Below, piece after piece: positions 53,410-63,124 of a DNA stretch of 64,000 bases (position 1 is the first letter of the stretch; each line of letters opens with the position of its first letter). Origin of the DNA: Streptomyces albospinus (lineage in GTDB: Bacteria > Actinomycetota > Actinomycetes > Streptomycetales > Streptomycetaceae); NCBI RefSeq assembly GCF_014648695.1, contig NZ_BMRP01000009.1:3291-67290 (forward strand). The letters run 5' to 3'. A program made the position numbers and the translations under genes. The notes under the pieces were generated by a model. That model did no database searches and was not told where the DNA came from. It was given only the letters and a program-made list of their open reading frames with translations.

Positions 53410-54261
53410 TCAGCAGCAGCCGCCGCCCGGCAGGGAGCGCTTGTTGCGCGCTTCCTTGTTGCGCGCCATCAGCAGCTCGTCGGCCGGGTACCCGACCTCC
53501 TCCAGCGTCAGCCCGTGCGGCCGGACCACATGGACGGCGGAGTCCCGCACCCCCGCGGCCAGCACCTTCGCCGGCCACTCCACCGGCCGGTGCCCGTCCC
53601 CCACGAACAGCATCGCGCCCACCAGCGACCGCACCATGTTGTGGCAGAACGCATCGGCCCGCACGGTCGCCGTGATGATCCCGTCCGCACCCCGCTCCCA
53701 GCTGAGCTCCTGGAGCGTGCGGATCGTGGTCGCACCCTCCCGGCGCTTGCAGTAGGCCGCGAAGTCGTGCTCCCCGAGCAGCGGCCGGGACGCCGCGTTC
53801 ATCGCCTCGACGTCCAGGTCCCAGTCGTGCCACAGCACGTGCCCGCGCAGCAGCGGATCGACGCCCCCGTGGTGATCGGTGACCCGGTACGCGTACCGCC
53901 GCCAGATCGCCGAGAACCGCGCGTTGAACCCGAACGGCGCCTCCTCGGCCCGCCACACCCGGACGTCCTTCGGCAGCCGCCCGGCCAGCCGCCGCAGCAG
54001 CTTGTCCCCGTGCTCGGCCCACAGCTCCGCCGGCAGGTCCACATGCGCCACCTGCCCCCGCGCATGCACCCCCGCGTCCGTCCGCCCGGCGACGGTGAGC
54101 TCATACGCCTCCGGCGACCGCGTCACGGTCCGGATCGCGTCCTCCAACTCCCCCTGGACCGTGCGCCGTTCACGCTGCTTGGCCCACCCGGAGAATTCCG
54201 CGCCGTCGTACGACAGGTCCAACCGCACCCGGACGAAACCGGGCTCCACTTCATCACTCAC
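53410..54261 (-). CDS. truA: tRNA pseudouridine synthase A
   Basis: TruA (283 aa) makes pseudouridine at positions 38-40 of tRNA anticodon stems. [19 protein letters not shown] at the start, the catalytic Asp in [30 protein letters not shown] and [17 protein letters not shown] are the family blocks. It lies just downstream of rplQ, the usual place in actinomycetes, with a terminator-like hairpin in between. The C-terminal GGGCC is slightly unusual. Confidence 0.95.
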   Translation of the reverse strand: MSDEVEPGFVRVRLDLSYDGAEFSGWAKQRERRTVQGELEDAIRTVTRSPEAYELTVAGRTDAGVHARGQVAHVDLPAELWAEHGDKLLRRLAGRLPKDVRVWRAEEAPFGFNARFSAIWRRYAYRVTDHHGGVDPLLRGHVLWHDWDLDVEAMNAASRPLLGEHDFAAYCKRREGATTIRTLQELSWERGADGIITATVRADAFCHNMVRSLVGAMLFVGDGHRPVEWPAKVLAAGVRDSAVHVVRPHGLTLEEVGYPADELLMARNKEARNKRSLPGGGCC

Positions 54262-54291
54262 GCCAGCAATCCTCCCTCACCCCATACGAAA

Positions 54292-54319
54292 GCGGGCCCG
54301 CCCCGAAGGGCGGACCCGC
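54292..54319 (-). terminator. Terminator of the alpha operon
   Basis: GCGGG-x-CCGCCC and GGGCGG-x-CCCGC pair over 12 positions with one C/A mismatch around a CGAA loop, 18 bases past the rplQ stop and upstream of truA. Confidence 0.75.
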
Positions 54320-54337
54320 TCACAGCCGACCGGTGCC

Positions 54338-54790
54338 TCAGGCCTCGGTGGTCTCCTCGGCCGGAGCCTCGGACTCCTTCACCGCGCGCTTGGTCGCGGC
54401 CTCGGCCTCGGCGACGGTCGCCTTCTTGGCGATCTCGCCCTCGACCAGCTCGATGACCGCCATCGGGGCGTTGTCGCCACGACGGTTGCCGATCTTGGTG
54501 ATGCGGGTGTAGCCACCCGGACGCTCGGCGAAGCGCGGGGCGATCTCCGTGAAGAGCGTGTGCACGACGCTCTTGTCCGAGATCAGCTCCATGACCTGAC
54601 GACGGTTGTGCAGGTCGCCCTTCTTCGCCTTGGTCACCAGACGCTCCGCGTACGGGCGCAGACGACGGGCCTTGGCCTCGGTCGTCGTGATGCGGCCGTG
54701 CTCGAAGAGGCTGGTCGCAAGGTTGCGCAGCATCAGACGCTCGTGAGCCGCGCTGCCGCCCAGACGGGCACCCTTGGTGGGCTTCGGCAT
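54338..54790 (-). CDS. rplQ: 50S ribosomal protein L17
   Basis: L17 (150 aa). [50 protein letters not shown] is the hallmark, followed by [25 protein letters not shown]. The acidic Glu/Ala-rich C-terminal extension is normal in actinomycetes. It follows rpoA by 128 bases, in the conserved order. Confidence 0.97.
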   Translation of the reverse strand: MPKPTKGARLGGSAAHERLMLRNLATSLFEHGRITTTEAKARRLRPYAERLVTKAKKGDLHNRRQVMELISDKSVVHTLFTEIAPRFAERPGGYTRITKIGNRRGDNAPMAVIELVEGEIAKKATVAEAEAATKRAVKESEAPAEETTEA

Positions 54791-54918
54791 GGTGTTTCTC
54801 CTTCATTGCTGCACCGGCCGTATCAGGTACCGGTGTCAGTTCCCCCGAGGCGGCTGCCCCGGGGAAGATCTCACACGGCTGGGGCCCGGGACACCGCCCG
54901 GACCCCAGTCGGTCACGC

Positions 54919-55941
54919 TCAGTACTGCTCGGTCTCCACGAAACCGGCGTCCGCGTCGTCGTCGGCACCGAAGGCGTCGGCGGCGGCGGTCGGGTCGAAT
55001 CCGGGCGGGCTGTCCTTGAGCGCCAGGCCCATGCCGGCCAGCTTCGCCTTGACCTCGTCGATCGACTTCGCGCCGAAATTGCGGATGTCGAGCAGGTCCG
55101 CCTCGGAGCGGGCCACCAGCTCGCCCACCGAGTGGATGCCCTCACGCTTGAGGCAGTTGTAGGAGCGGACGGTGAGCTCCAGCTCCTCGATCGGCAGCGC
55201 CAGGTCGGCGGCCAGGGCGGCGTCCGTCGGGGACGGGCCCATGTCGATGCCCTCGGCGTCGATGTTCAGCTCACGGGCCAGGCCGAAGAGCTCGACGAGG
55301 GTCTTGCCGGCCGACGCCATGGCGTCGCGCGGGCGCATGGCCTGCTTGGTCTCGACGTCGACGATCAGCTTGTCGAAGTCGGTGCGCTGCTCGACACGGG
55401 TCGCCTCGACCTTGTACGTGACCTTGAGCACCGGCGAGTAGATCGAGTCGACCGGGATGCGGCCGATCTCCTGGCCGACCTGCTTGTTCTGCACGGCGGA
55501 GACGTAGCCGCGACCGCGCTCGACGGTCAGCTCCATCTCCAGCTTGCCCTTGCCGTTGAGCGTGGCGAGGACCAGGTCGGGGTTGTGCACCTCGACACCG
55601 GCCGGCGGCGCGATGTCGGCGGCGGTGACCAGACCCGGGCCCTGCTTGCGCAGGTACATCACGACCGGCTCGTCGTGCTCCGAGGAGACGACCAGCTGCT
55701 TGATGTTGAGGATCAGGTCGGTGACGTCTTCCTTGACGCCCGGCACGGTGGTGAACTCGTGCAGGACACCGTCGATGCGGATGGACGTGACCGCCGCACC
55801 CGGGATCGAGGAGAGAAGAGTCCGGCGGAGGGAGTTGCCGAGGGTGTAGCCGAAGCCCGGCTCCAGCGGCTCGATCACGAACCGGGAGCGGTACTCGTCG
55901 ACGACCTCTTCGGTCAACGAGGGACGCTGAGCAATCAGCAT
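54919..55941 (-). CDS. rpoA: DNA-directed RNA polymerase alpha subunit
   Basis: RpoA (340 aa). The N-terminal assembly domain ([43 protein letters not shown]) and C-terminal DNA/activator-binding domain ([51 protein letters not shown]) are intact. A Gly/Asp-rich tail ends it. It lies between rpsD and rplQ, with a hairpin in the rpsD-rpoA spacer that may attenuate. Confidence 0.98.
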   Translation of the reverse strand: MLIAQRPSLTEEVVDEYRSRFVIEPLEPGFGYTLGNSLRRTLLSSIPGAAVTSIRIDGVLHEFTTVPGVKEDVTDLILNIKQLVVSSEHDEPVVMYLRKQGPGLVTAADIAPPAGVEVHNPDLVLATLNGKGKLEMELTVERGRGYVSAVQNKQVGQEIGRIPVDSIYSPVLKVTYKVEATRVEQRTDFDKLIVDVETKQAMRPRDAMASAGKTLVELFGLARELNIDAEGIDMGPSPTDAALAADLALPIEELELTVRSYNCLKREGIHSVGELVARSEADLLDIRNFGAKSIDEVKAKLAGMGLALKDSPPGFDPTAAADAFGADDDADAGFVETEQY

Positions 55942-56003
55942 GGTGTTCGTTCCTTCAGTCGTGGACGCCCGCTATTTGACGCCCGCTGTACTTCAAAGGG
56001 TAC

Positions 56004-56036
56004 GGGCGGTACGGCGCCGATGGCTCCGTACCGCCC
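56004..56036 (-). terminator. Hairpin between rpsD and rpoA
   Basis: GGGCGGTACGG and CCGTACCGCCC form a perfect 11-bp stem around an 11-base loop in the 110-base spacer. It may be a partial terminator or an RNA-processing site. It sits at the point where rpsD adjoins rpoA. Confidence 0.65.
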
Positions 56037-56052
56037 CTACCGCGCTCAGCCC

Positions 56053-56679
56053 TTACTTGGAGTAGAGCTCAACGATCAGCTGCTCCTGCACCTGGGTGTC
56101 GATCACCTGGCGCTCGGGCAGGCTGTGCACGAGGATCCGCAGCTGCGAGGGGATCGCCTCCAGCCACGCCGGGACGGTCTTCTCGCCGGCCTCCGCCTTG
56201 GCCACCTCGAAGGGGGTCAGGGTCTTGGAGCCCGTGCGGACCTCGATGATGTCGTTCACGGCGACGCGGGCCGACGGGATGTCGGTCTTGCGGCCGTTGA
56301 CCTGGATGTGTCCGTGACGCACCAGCTGACGGGCGTGGTCGCGGGACTTGGCGAAGCCGGCCCGGTAGACCACGTTGTCGAGGCGGGTCTCAAGGATGCG
56401 CAGAAGGTTCTCACCGGTCTTGCCGGTCTTCTGGTTCGCTTCCTTGTAGTAGTTCACGAACTGCTTCTCAAGGACACCGTAGATGCGGCTGCACTTCTGC
56501 TTCTCACGAAGCTGGAGCAGGTACTCGCTGTCCTTGGTGCGCCCGCGACCGTGCTCACCCGGGGGGTAAGGACGGATCTCGATCGGGCACTTCGCGCTCT
56601 CGCACTTGCTCCCCTTGAGGAAGAGCTTCTGCTTCTCCCGACGGCAACGCTTGCAGTCGGCCCCGGTGTAACGCGCCAT
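56053..56679 (-). CDS. rpsD: 30S ribosomal protein S4, Zn-ribbon (four-cysteine) form
   Basis: S4 (208 aa), a primary 16S rRNA-binding protein. Typical blocks are RPYPPGEHGRGR, EKQFVNYYKEANQKTGKTGENLLRILETRLDNVVYRAGFAKSRDHARQLV (S4 domain: RHGHIQVNGRK) and the C-terminal EQLIVELYSK. Cysteines at 9, 12, 26 and 31 (CKRC and CESAKC) form a zinc-binding ribbon. It lies between rpsK and rpoA as in Mycobacterium. As I recall, S. coelicolor has rpsD elsewhere in a cysteine-free form, so a second copy is worth looking for. Confidence 0.96.
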   Translation of the reverse strand: MARYTGADCKRCRREKQKLFLKGSKCESAKCPIEIRPYPPGEHGRGRTKDSEYLLQLREKQKCSRIYGVLEKQFVNYYKEANQKTGKTGENLLRILETRLDNVVYRAGFAKSRDHARQLVRHGHIQVNGRKTDIPSARVAVNDIIEVRTGSKTLTPFEVAKAEAGEKTVPAWLEAIPSQLRILVHSLPERQVIDTQVQEQLIVELYSK

Positions 56680-56706
56680 TGTCTAGTTGTCTCCTACTTC
56701 AGTGGG

Positions 56707-57111
56707 TCAGACGCGGCGACGCTTGGGCGGGCGGCATCCGTTGTGCGGGGTGGGGGTGACGTCCTGGATCGAGCCGACCTCAAGACCGGTCGCCTGAAGC
56801 GAACGGATGGCCGTCTCGCGGCCCGAACCCGGGCCCTTCACGAAGACGTCGACCTTGCGCATGCCGTGCTCCTGCGCGCGGCGGGCGGCCGACTCGGCGG
56901 CCATCTGCGCGGCGAAGGGGGTGGACTTGCGCGAGCCCTTGAAGCCGACGTGGCCGGCAGAGGCCCAAGAGATCACGTTCCCGGTCGGGTCGGTGATCGA
57001 GACGATCGTGTTGTTGAACGTGCTCTTGATGTGAGCGTGCCCGTGGGCGACGTTCTTCTTCTCCTTGCGGCGCACCTTCTTGGCGCCGGCCGTACGGCCC
57101 TTCGGAGGCAT
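56707..57111 (-). CDS. rpsK: 30S ribosomal protein S11
   Basis: S11 (134 aa). The core [51 protein letters not shown] and the C-terminal [18 protein letters not shown] are diagnostic. It is part of the rpsM-rpsK-rpsD group with short spacers (27 bases to rpsD). Confidence 0.97.
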   Translation of the reverse strand: MPPKGRTAGAKKVRRKEKKNVAHGHAHIKSTFNNTIVSITDPTGNVISWASAGHVGFKGSRKSTPFAAQMAAESAARRAQEHGMRKVDVFVKGPGSGRETAIRSLQATGLEVGSIQDVTPTPHNGCRPPKRRRV

Positions 57112-57175
57112 GAAATTCTCCCGTGGAGGTGGTCGGTCCTACAGCGAAGACCGCTGGTGAGCGTCCTGCTGAGGA

Positions 57176-57556
57176 CTACTTCTTGCCCGGCTTCTTCTTG
57201 CCGGCGATCGCGCGACGCGGACCCTTGCGGGTACGGGCGTTCGTGCTGGTGCGCTGGCCGTGCACCGGCAGACCGCGGCGGTGACGCAGACCCTGGTAGC
57301 AGCCGATCTCGACCTTGCGGCGGATGTCGGCCTGGATCTCACGACGGAGGTCACCCTCGGTCTTGAGGTTGTTGTCGACGTACTCGCGGATCTTGACGAG
57401 GTCTTCCTCGGCAAGGTCGCGGACCCGGGTGTTCGGGTTCACGCCGGTGGCGGCGAGGGTCTGCTGCGAGAGCGTCCGCCCGATACCGAAGACGTAGGTG
57501 AGGGCGACCTCCACACGCTTTTCGCGCGGGAGATCAACGCCTGCGAGGCGTGCCAT
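57176..57556 (-). CDS. rpsM: 30S ribosomal protein S13
   Basis: S13 (126 aa). [35 protein letters not shown] at the start and [30 protein letters not shown] at the end are invariant family blocks. The protein sits at the head of the small subunit near the P-site tRNA. It follows rpmJ by 200 bases, a gap with a small hairpin. Confidence 0.97.
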   Translation of the reverse strand: MARLAGVDLPREKRVEVALTYVFGIGRTLSQQTLAATGVNPNTRVRDLAEEDLVKIREYVDNNLKTEGDLRREIQADIRRKVEIGCYQGLRHRRGLPVHGQRTSTNARTRKGPRRAIAGKKKPGKK

Positions 57557-57634
57557 TGATGTGGCTCCTGATGGCTATTCGGAGGTCTTCCACAGCACCG
57601 TTCCCGTAAGACTCTTCAGAATTACGAGCCGGGT

Positions 57635-57654
57635 CCCCGGCCTCCGAGCCGGGG
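57635..57654 (-). terminator. Small hairpin between rpmJ and rpsM
   Basis: CCCCGGC and GCCGGGG (7 bp, 6-base loop) lie in the 200-base rpmJ-rpsM spacer. It may act as a weak attenuator or merely be GC-rich coincidence. Confidence 0.35.
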
Positions 57655-57756
57655 GTGTCGTCCCCACGCGACAGATGCGGGGGTCGGGTGACTGCGTATG
57701 TACGTGTCGTGCTTGCGTCGCGCGAAAACTGCGAAATGCAGGTTGGTCGGCGTGCG

Positions 57757-57870
57757 TCAGCCCTGGCGCTGCTTGTGGCGCAGGTTGTCGCAGATGACCA
57801 TGACCCGGCCGTGGCGGCGGATCACCTTGCACTTGTCGCAGATCTTCTTGACGCTCGGCTTGACCTTCAT
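57757..57870 (-). CDS. rpmJ: 50S ribosomal protein L36, zinc-binding form
   Basis: L36 (37 aa). The sequence [19 protein letters not shown] continues to a C-terminal HKQRQG. Cysteines in CDKC, a later Cys and a His form the zinc site, so this is the C-plus form. It lies between infA and rpsM in the usual order, with the start ATG 60 bases after the infA stop. Confidence 0.96.
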   Translation of the reverse strand: MKVKPSVKKICDKCKVIRRHGRVMVICDNLRHKQRQG

Positions 57871-57930
57871 GGGATGTGAGGTTCTCCGGGTCAGTGCCGT
57901 CGCCCCACGGGAGCGGGGCTTCGACAAGAT

Positions 57931-58152
57931 CTACTTGTAGCGGTAGACGATCCGGCCACGCGTGAGGTCGTACGGAGAGAGCTCCACCACGACCCGGTCA
58001 TCCGGGAGGATACGGATGTAGTGCATCCGCATCTTGCCGCTGATGTGCGCGAGGACCTTGTGACCGTTCTGGAGCTCCACCTTGAACATGGCGTTCGGCA
58101 GAGACTCGATCACGGTGCCCTCGATCTCGATGGCACCTTGCTTCTTGGCCAC
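57931..58152 (-). CDS. infA: Translation initiation factor IF-1
   Basis: IF-1 (73 aa). [68 protein letters not shown] is nearly identical to the actinobacterial consensus and forms an S1-like OB fold that binds the A-site. It lies 153 bases downstream of map; a TAGACT hexamer at 58251-58246 on the minus strand could be a -10 element. Confidence 0.97.
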   Translation of the reverse strand: MAKKQGAIEIEGTVIESLPNAMFKVELQNGHKVLAHISGKMRMHYIRILPDDRVVVELSPYDLTRGRIVYRYK

Positions 58153-58305
58153 GCTTCGCCTTTCGAATCGGCTACCTTGATCGACTCACTTGCAAACAGT
58201 GTCCACAAACGTGCGGGCACACGGATGCACGAGAGCCGACGCGTCAGTCTACGTCAGTGCCTAAGAAAAGACGAATCCAGGGCTATTGCCCACCAGCGAA
58301 GATCG

Positions 58306-59163
58306 TTACGCCAGCGGGTCCGGCGCCGCGGTGATCCCCAGCTCCGCCAGCTTGGCCTTCCCGCCGTCCGGCGCGGTCAGCACCAGCGGGCCGTCCTCGG
58401 TCAGCGCGACCGAGTGCTCCCAGTGCGAGGACCAGCTGCCGTCGTCCGACTTGACCGTCCAGTCGTCGTCGAGCACATGCGTCCTGGCGGTGCCGAGGTT
58501 GACCATCGGCTCGATCGCGATGCAGAAGCCGGGCACCAGCTTCGGGCCGCGGCCCCGCTTGCGGTCGACGTAGTTCAGCAGATGCGGATCCATGTGCATC
58601 TGCGATCCGATGCCGTGGCCGCCGTAGTCCTCGACGATGCCGTACTTGCCGCTCGACGGACGCGGCTGGCGCCGGATGTAGCCCTCGATCGCCTTGGAGA
58701 TGTCCACCAGCCGGTTGCCCTTGGCGACCGCGGCGATCCCCGCCCACATCGACTGCTCGGTGACCCGGCTGAGCTCGATCAGCTCCGCGGAGTGACCGGA
58801 GCCGACGAAGGCCGTGTACGCGGCGTCGCCGTGCCAGCCGTCGATGATCGCGCCGCAGTCGATGGAGATGACGTCGCCGCTCTGCAACACCGTGTCGGTG
58901 TCCGGGATGCCGTGCACCACGACGTCGTTCACCGAGGTGCAGATGGTCGCCGGGAATCCGCCGTACCCGAGGAAGTTCGACTTCGCCCCGTGCTCCGCGA
59001 GCACCTTGCGGGCCGCGTCGTCCAGGTCCTTGGTCGTGGCGCCCGGCACCGCGACCTCGCGGGTCGCCGCGTGGATGGCGGCGACCACCAGCCCCGCCTC
59101 GCGCATCTTGGCGATCTGCGCGGGGTTCTTGATCTCCAGCATGCCGGTGCCTTCCGCCTTCAC
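58306..59163 (-). CDS. map: Methionine aminopeptidase, type I
   Basis: Map (285 aa) removes initiator methionine. Metal ligands are visible in VISIDCGAIIDGWHGDAAYT (two Asp), HGIGSQMHMDPH (His) and AIEPMVNLG (Glu); a last Glu lies near HWEHSVALTEDGP. The start MKAEGTGMLEIKNPAQIAKMREAG is typical. It lies 83 bases downstream of adk and is followed by infA. Confidence 0.96.
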   Translation of the reverse strand: MKAEGTGMLEIKNPAQIAKMREAGLVVAAIHAATREVAVPGATTKDLDDAARKVLAEHGAKSNFLGYGGFPATICTSVNDVVVHGIPDTDTVLQSGDVISIDCGAIIDGWHGDAAYTAFVGSGHSAELIELSRVTEQSMWAGIAAVAKGNRLVDISKAIEGYIRRQPRPSSGKYGIVEDYGGHGIGSQMHMDPHLLNYVDRKRGRGPKLVPGFCIAIEPMVNLGTARTHVLDDDWTVKSDDGSWSSHWEHSVALTEDGPLVLTAPDGGKAKLAELGITAAPDPLA

Positions 59164-59246
59164 TCTCGTCCGTGCGTGATTCTCGTTGGACCAACAGTAC
59201 GGCCGCGGTGCCCATGGTGGACACCGCGGCCGTACGGAGCTGCCTG

Positions 59247-59900
59247 CTACTCGCCGTTCTCCAGGGCGCTCATCGCCCGCTGGGTCACCTCGGCGACCTT
59301 CCCGAGGGCCGGGATCGTGACGACCAGGTCCTGGGCCTTGTAGTAGTCGATGATCGGCTCGGTCTCCGTGTGGTAGACCTCCAGCCGCTTGCGGACGGTC
59401 TCCTCGCGGTCGTCGTCACGCTGGTACAGCTCGCCGCCGCAGACGTCGCAGACGCCCTCGGCCTTCGGCTTGTTGTACTCGGCGTGGAAGACGTGGCTGC
59501 TGTCCTTGCGGCAGATCCGCCGACCGGCGATCCGCTTCACGACCTCGTCCTCGGGGACTTCGAGGTCCAGGACCGCGTCCAGCTTGAGGTTCCTGCCCTT
59601 GAGGTACACGTCCAGCGCCTCGGCCTGGCCGAGGTTGCGCGGAAAGCCGTCGAGCAGGAAACCGTCGGCCGCGTCGGGCTGTTCCATACGGTCCTCGGCC
59701 ATCCCGATGGTGACCGAGTCGGGCACGAGATTGCCGGCGTCCATGTAGGACTTCGCCTCGACACCCAGGGGCGTGCCCTGGCTGATGTTGGCGCGGAACA
59801 GGTCCCCCGTGGAGATGTGCGGGATCGCGAGGTTCTTGGCAAGGTACGCGGCCTGCGTACCCTTGCCGGCCCCCGGGGGTCCGACGAGGACGATTCGCAT
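59247..59900 (-). CDS. adk: Adenylate kinase
   Basis: Adk (217 aa) interconverts ATP, ADP and AMP. The P-loop GPPGAGKGTQAAYLA, AMP-binding ISTGDLFRANI, FLLDGFPRN and a zinc-type LID (RRICRKDSSHVFH to GVCDVCGG) are visible. The ATG at 59900 overlaps the secY stop by one base (TGATG), so the two are coupled. Confidence 0.97.
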   Translation of the reverse strand: MRIVLVGPPGAGKGTQAAYLAKNLAIPHISTGDLFRANISQGTPLGVEAKSYMDAGNLVPDSVTIGMAEDRMEQPDAADGFLLDGFPRNLGQAEALDVYLKGRNLKLDAVLDLEVPEDEVVKRIAGRRICRKDSSHVFHAEYNKPKAEGVCDVCGGELYQRDDDREETVRKRLEVYHTETEPIIDYYKAQDLVVTIPALGKVAEVTQRAMSALENGE

Positions 59901-61213
59901 CAGCGGAGGAACCCTTCGTAGTTGCGCTGCTGAAGCTGGCTCTCGATCTGCTTCACGGTCTCCAGGCCCACACCCACGATGATGAGGATGCTCGTCCCGC
60001 CGAACGGGAAGTTCTGGTTCGCGTTGAACAGCACCAACGCCACTGTTGGTACGAGCGCGATCAGCCCCAGATACAGCGAGCCCGGCCACGTGATCCGGTT
60101 GAGCACGTAGCTGAGGTACTCGGCCGTCGGGCGACCAGCCCGGATACCCGGGATGAAGCCACCATACTTCTTCATGTTGTCGGCAACTTCTTCGGGGTTG
60201 AAGCTGATGGCCACGTAGAAGAAGGCGAAGAACACGATGAGCAAGAAGTACGCAGCGATGTAAACCGGGTGATTTCCCTTGGTGAAGTTGGTGGCGATCC
60301 AGGTCGCCCATGCCGCCTTCGACCCGCTGAACTGTGCGACGAGCGCCGGGATGTAGAGCAGCGACGACGCGAAGATGACGGGAATCACACCTGCCTGGTT
60401 CACCTTGAGCGGGATGTAAGTGGACGTACCGCCATAGGACCGGCGCCCGATCATCCGCTTCGCGTACTGCACCGGAATCCGCCGCTGCGCCTGCTCGACG
60501 AAGACCACCAGGGCGACCATCGCCAGGCCCACCGCGATCACCGCGAAGAACTCGATCCAGCCGTCGGCCAGCTTGCCCGTGAGCTTGATCTGCCACAGCG
60601 CGCTCGGGAAGCCGGCGGCGATCGAGATGAACATCAGGATCGACATGCCGTTGCCGATACCGCGGTCGGTGACCAACTCACCGAGCCACATGATCAGGCA
60701 GGTGCCGGCGGTCATCGTGATCACCATGGTGATGGTGGTGAAGATCGAGTCGTTGGGCACGATCTGGCTCGCCACCGGGCAGCTCTGGAAGAGCGCGCCG
60801 CTGCGGGCGGTGGCCACCAGGCCGGTGCCCTGGAGCACGGCCAGCGCCACGGTCAGATAGCGGGTGTACTGGGTGATCTTCCCCTGCCCGGACTGGCCCT
60901 CCTTCTTGAGGGCCTCCAGCCGCGGGATCACCACGGTCAGCAGCTGGAGGATGATGCTCGCCGTGATGTACGGCATGATCCCCAGCGCGAAGATCGTGAT
61001 CTGCAGCAGCGCTCCACCGCTGAACATGTTCACCAGGCCGAACAACCCGCTGTTGGCGCCGGCCTGCTTCATGCAGGTCGCGACGTTCGCGTAGTTCACC
61101 CCGGGGACGGGGATGTGCGCTCCGATCCGGTAGAGCACGACGATGCCCAATGTGAACAGCAGCTTCTTGCGCAGGTCGGGCGTCTTGAACGCTCGGGCGA
61201 ACGCGGTGAGCAC
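59900..61213 (-). CDS. secY: Preprotein translocase subunit SecY
   Basis: SecY (437 aa), the central channel of the Sec translocon with ten membrane helices. KKLLFTLGIVVLYRIGAHIPVPGVN at helix 1, GIMPYITASIILQLL, KKEGQSGQGKITQYTRYLT and the C-terminal LYLGLIALVPTVAL are signature blocks. The GTG at 61213 has AGGAGG just upstream. A strong hairpin separates it from rplO, so secY-adk-map probably has its own promoter. Confidence 0.97.
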   Translation of the reverse strand: MLTAFARAFKTPDLRKKLLFTLGIVVLYRIGAHIPVPGVNYANVATCMKQAGANSGLFGLVNMFSGGALLQITIFALGIMPYITASIILQLLTVVIPRLEALKKEGQSGQGKITQYTRYLTVALAVLQGTGLVATARSGALFQSCPVASQIVPNDSIFTTITMVITMTAGTCLIMWLGELVTDRGIGNGMSILMFISIAAGFPSALWQIKLTGKLADGWIEFFAVIAVGLAMVALVVFVEQAQRRIPVQYAKRMIGRRSYGGTSTYIPLKVNQAGVIPVIFASSLLYIPALVAQFSGSKAAWATWIATNFTKGNHPVYIAAYFLLIVFFAFFYVAISFNPEEVADNMKKYGGFIPGIRAGRPTAEYLSYVLNRITWPGSLYLGLIALVPTVALVLFNANQNFPFGGTSILIIVGVGLETVKQIESQLQQRNYEGFLR

Positions 61214-61390
61214 GGTGCCTCCTGCGCCTCCCGCTTCGTGGGCGAGAGGTGACGGTCTTGAGGATCGACGGATACGTAAGCGGCTGTGCCGCACGGACAG
61301 CGTCCGCGCGGCGGGTTCCGGGGACGGACCCCGGACAAAACAACAGTGCAGGCCACCTTACCGGCGACCCTACCCCCGTGGAACGACCAA

Positions 61391-61422
61391 CCGGGGATGC
61401 CCCAATAGATGGGCATCCCCGG
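61391..61422 (-). terminator. Terminator between rplO and secY
   Basis: CCGGGGATGCCC and GGGCATCCCCGG form a perfect 12-bp stem with an 8-base AT-rich loop, 18 bases past the rplO stop. It splits the classical spc operon into two transcription units or attenuates it. Confidence 0.88.
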
Positions 61423-61440
61423 CCAGTTGAACCAACGAAC

Positions 61441-61905
61441 TCAGAGGAGTTCGGTGACGGTGCCGCCGGCGGCGGCGATCTTCTCCTTGGCGGAGCCGGA
61501 GACGGCGTCGACCGTCACCTGCACTGCCACGGAGATCTCGCCGGTGCCGAGCACCTTGACGAGCTCGTTCTTGCGCACCGCGCCCTTGGCGACCAGGTCG
61601 GCCACCGTGACCTCGCCACCCTGCGGGTAGAGCGCGGCCAGCTTGTCCAGGTTCACGACCTGGAACTGCTTGTGGGCGGGGTTCTTGAAGCCCTTCAGCT
61701 TCGGGAGGCGCATGTGGAGGGGCATCTGCCCACCCTCGAAGCGCTCCGGAACCTGGTAACGGGCCTTGGTGCCCTTGGTACCACGACCTGCGGTCTTACC
61801 CTTGGACGCCTCACCACGACCGACACGGGTCTTGGCGGTCTTGGCGCCCGGGGCAGGACGGAGGTTGTGGACCTTCAGCGGGTTGTTCGCCGAGGAATCA
61901 GCCAT
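61441..61905 (-). CDS. rplO: 50S ribosomal protein L15
   Basis: L15 (154 aa). [40 protein letters not shown] and [20 protein letters not shown] are diagnostic. The ATG at 61905 is used; an in-frame ATG 6 codons earlier lies inside the rpmD end. It starts 1 base after the rpmD stop, so the two are coupled. It is the last gene of the upstream spc half. Confidence 0.97.
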   Translation of the reverse strand: MADSSANNPLKVHNLRPAPGAKTAKTRVGRGEASKGKTAGRGTKGTKARYQVPERFEGGQMPLHMRLPKLKGFKNPAHKQFQVVNLDKLAALYPQGGEVTVADLVAKGAVRKNELVKVLGTGEISVAVQVTVDAVSGSAKEKIAAAGGTVTELL

Positions 61906-61906
61906 G

Positions 61907-62089
61907 TCAGTCGACCTCCTCAACCGTCACGAGGTGGCGGACGGTGTGCACCATGCCGCGGAACTCGGGGCGGTCCTCCTTGACAACCACGTCGTTGAGC
62001 CGCTTGAGGCCCAGCGAACGGAGGGTGTCGCGGTGGTTCTGCTTGCTGCCGATGTAGGACTTCGTCTGCGTGATCTTGAGGTGCGCCAT
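61907..62089 (-). CDS. rpmD: 50S ribosomal protein L30
   Basis: L30 (60 aa). [19 protein letters not shown] opens the protein and the length is normal; [13 protein letters not shown] and [14 protein letters not shown] are typical. The ATG overlaps the rpsE TAA stop by one base (TAATG). Confidence 0.96.
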   Translation of the reverse strand: MAHLKITQTKSYIGSKQNHRDTLRSLGLKRLNDVVVKEDRPEFRGMVHTVRHLVTVEEVD

Positions 62090-62691
62090 TACGCGGTCAC
62101 CCCTGCACGCGCCCGCAGCAGAGCGGCGGGAGCAACGTCCTCCAGCGGCAGGCCACGACGGGCCGCGATCTCCTCGGGGCGCTGAAGGCCCTGAAGCGCG
62201 GTCACCGTGGCGTGCACGATGTTGATCGGGTTCGACGAACCGAGCGACTTGCTCAGCACGTCGTGGATGCCCGCGCACTCCAGGACGGCGCGCACGGGAC
62301 CACCGGCGATCACACCGGTACCGGGGGAAGCCGGCTTGAGCAGGACGACGCCCGCAGCCTTCTCGCCCTGGATCGGGTGCGGGATGGTGCCCTGGATACG
62401 GGGGACCTTGAAGAAGTTCTTCTTGGCCTCTTCCACGCCCTTGGCGATGGCAGCCGGAACTTCCTTGGCCTTGCCGTAACCGACACCTACGGTGCCGTCA
62501 CCGTCGCCCACCACGACCAGCGCGGTGAAGCTGAAGCGACGACCACCCTTGACAACCTTGGCGACGCGGTTGATCGCGACAACGCGCTCAACGTACGCGG
62601 TCTTCTCGGCGGCAGCGCCACCGTCGCGACCCTTCCGGTCCCGCCGCTCGCCGCCACCGGCACCGCTTCCGCGGCGCTGGGGTCCAGCCAT
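62089..62691 (-). CDS. rpsE: 30S ribosomal protein S5
   Basis: S5 (200 aa). [59 protein letters not shown] and [32 protein letters not shown] are the two conserved blocks. The Gly/Arg-rich N-terminal extension is usual for actinomycetes. It follows rplR by 46 bases. Confidence 0.97.
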   Translation of the reverse strand: MAGPQRRGSGAGGGERRDRKGRDGGAAAEKTAYVERVVAINRVAKVVKGGRRFSFTALVVVGDGDGTVGVGYGKAKEVPAAIAKGVEEAKKNFFKVPRIQGTIPHPIQGEKAAGVVLLKPASPGTGVIAGGPVRAVLECAGIHDVLSKSLGSSNPINIVHATVTALQGLQRPEEIAARRGLPLEDVAPAALLRARAGVTA

Positions 62692-62737
62692 TGGATTTAC
62701 CTCTCTCTATTGCGTCCGCTAGCTCCGGAACCGGGGC

Positions 62738-63121
62738 TTAGAACTTCAGCCCGGCTTCGCGGGCGGCGTCGGCCAGAGCGGCAATCCGCCCGGCGTACTG
62801 CTTGCCACCACGGTCGAACACGACGGCCTCGACACCGGCGGCCTTGGCACGCTCGGCGACCAGGGCGCCAACCTTCTGGGCCTGGGCGCTCTTGTCGCCC
62901 TCGCCACCACGGATCGACGCGTCCAGGGTCGACGCGGAGGCCAGCGTGTGGCCCGCGATGTCGTCGATGACCTGGGCGAAGATGCCGCGGTTGGACCGCG
63001 TCACGACCAGACGCGGACGCTCCGGGGTACCCGAAATCCGCTTGCGGATGCGGATGTGGCGACGCTTGGCGGCAGCGCGCTTGTAGGCGTTGCCCTTAGC
63101 GATCTTCACACCGTATGCCAT
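62738..63121 (-). CDS. rplR: 50S ribosomal protein L18
   Basis: L18 (127 aa). [36 protein letters not shown] and the C-terminal [28 protein letters not shown] are typical of this 5S-rRNA-binding protein. It begins 3 bases after the rplF stop, so they are coupled. Confidence 0.97.
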   Translation of the reverse strand: MAYGVKIAKGNAYKRAAAKRRHIRIRKRISGTPERPRLVVTRSNRGIFAQVIDDIAGHTLASASTLDASIRGGEGDKSAQAQKVGALVAERAKAAGVEAVVFDRGGKQYAGRIAALADAAREAGLKF

Positions 63122-63124
63122 GGC

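Noticed and set aside
55132..57366. A 744-codon plus-strand frame opposite rpoA, rpsD and rpsK
   Set aside because: It is antisense to several certain ribosomal genes and has no recognisable domain.
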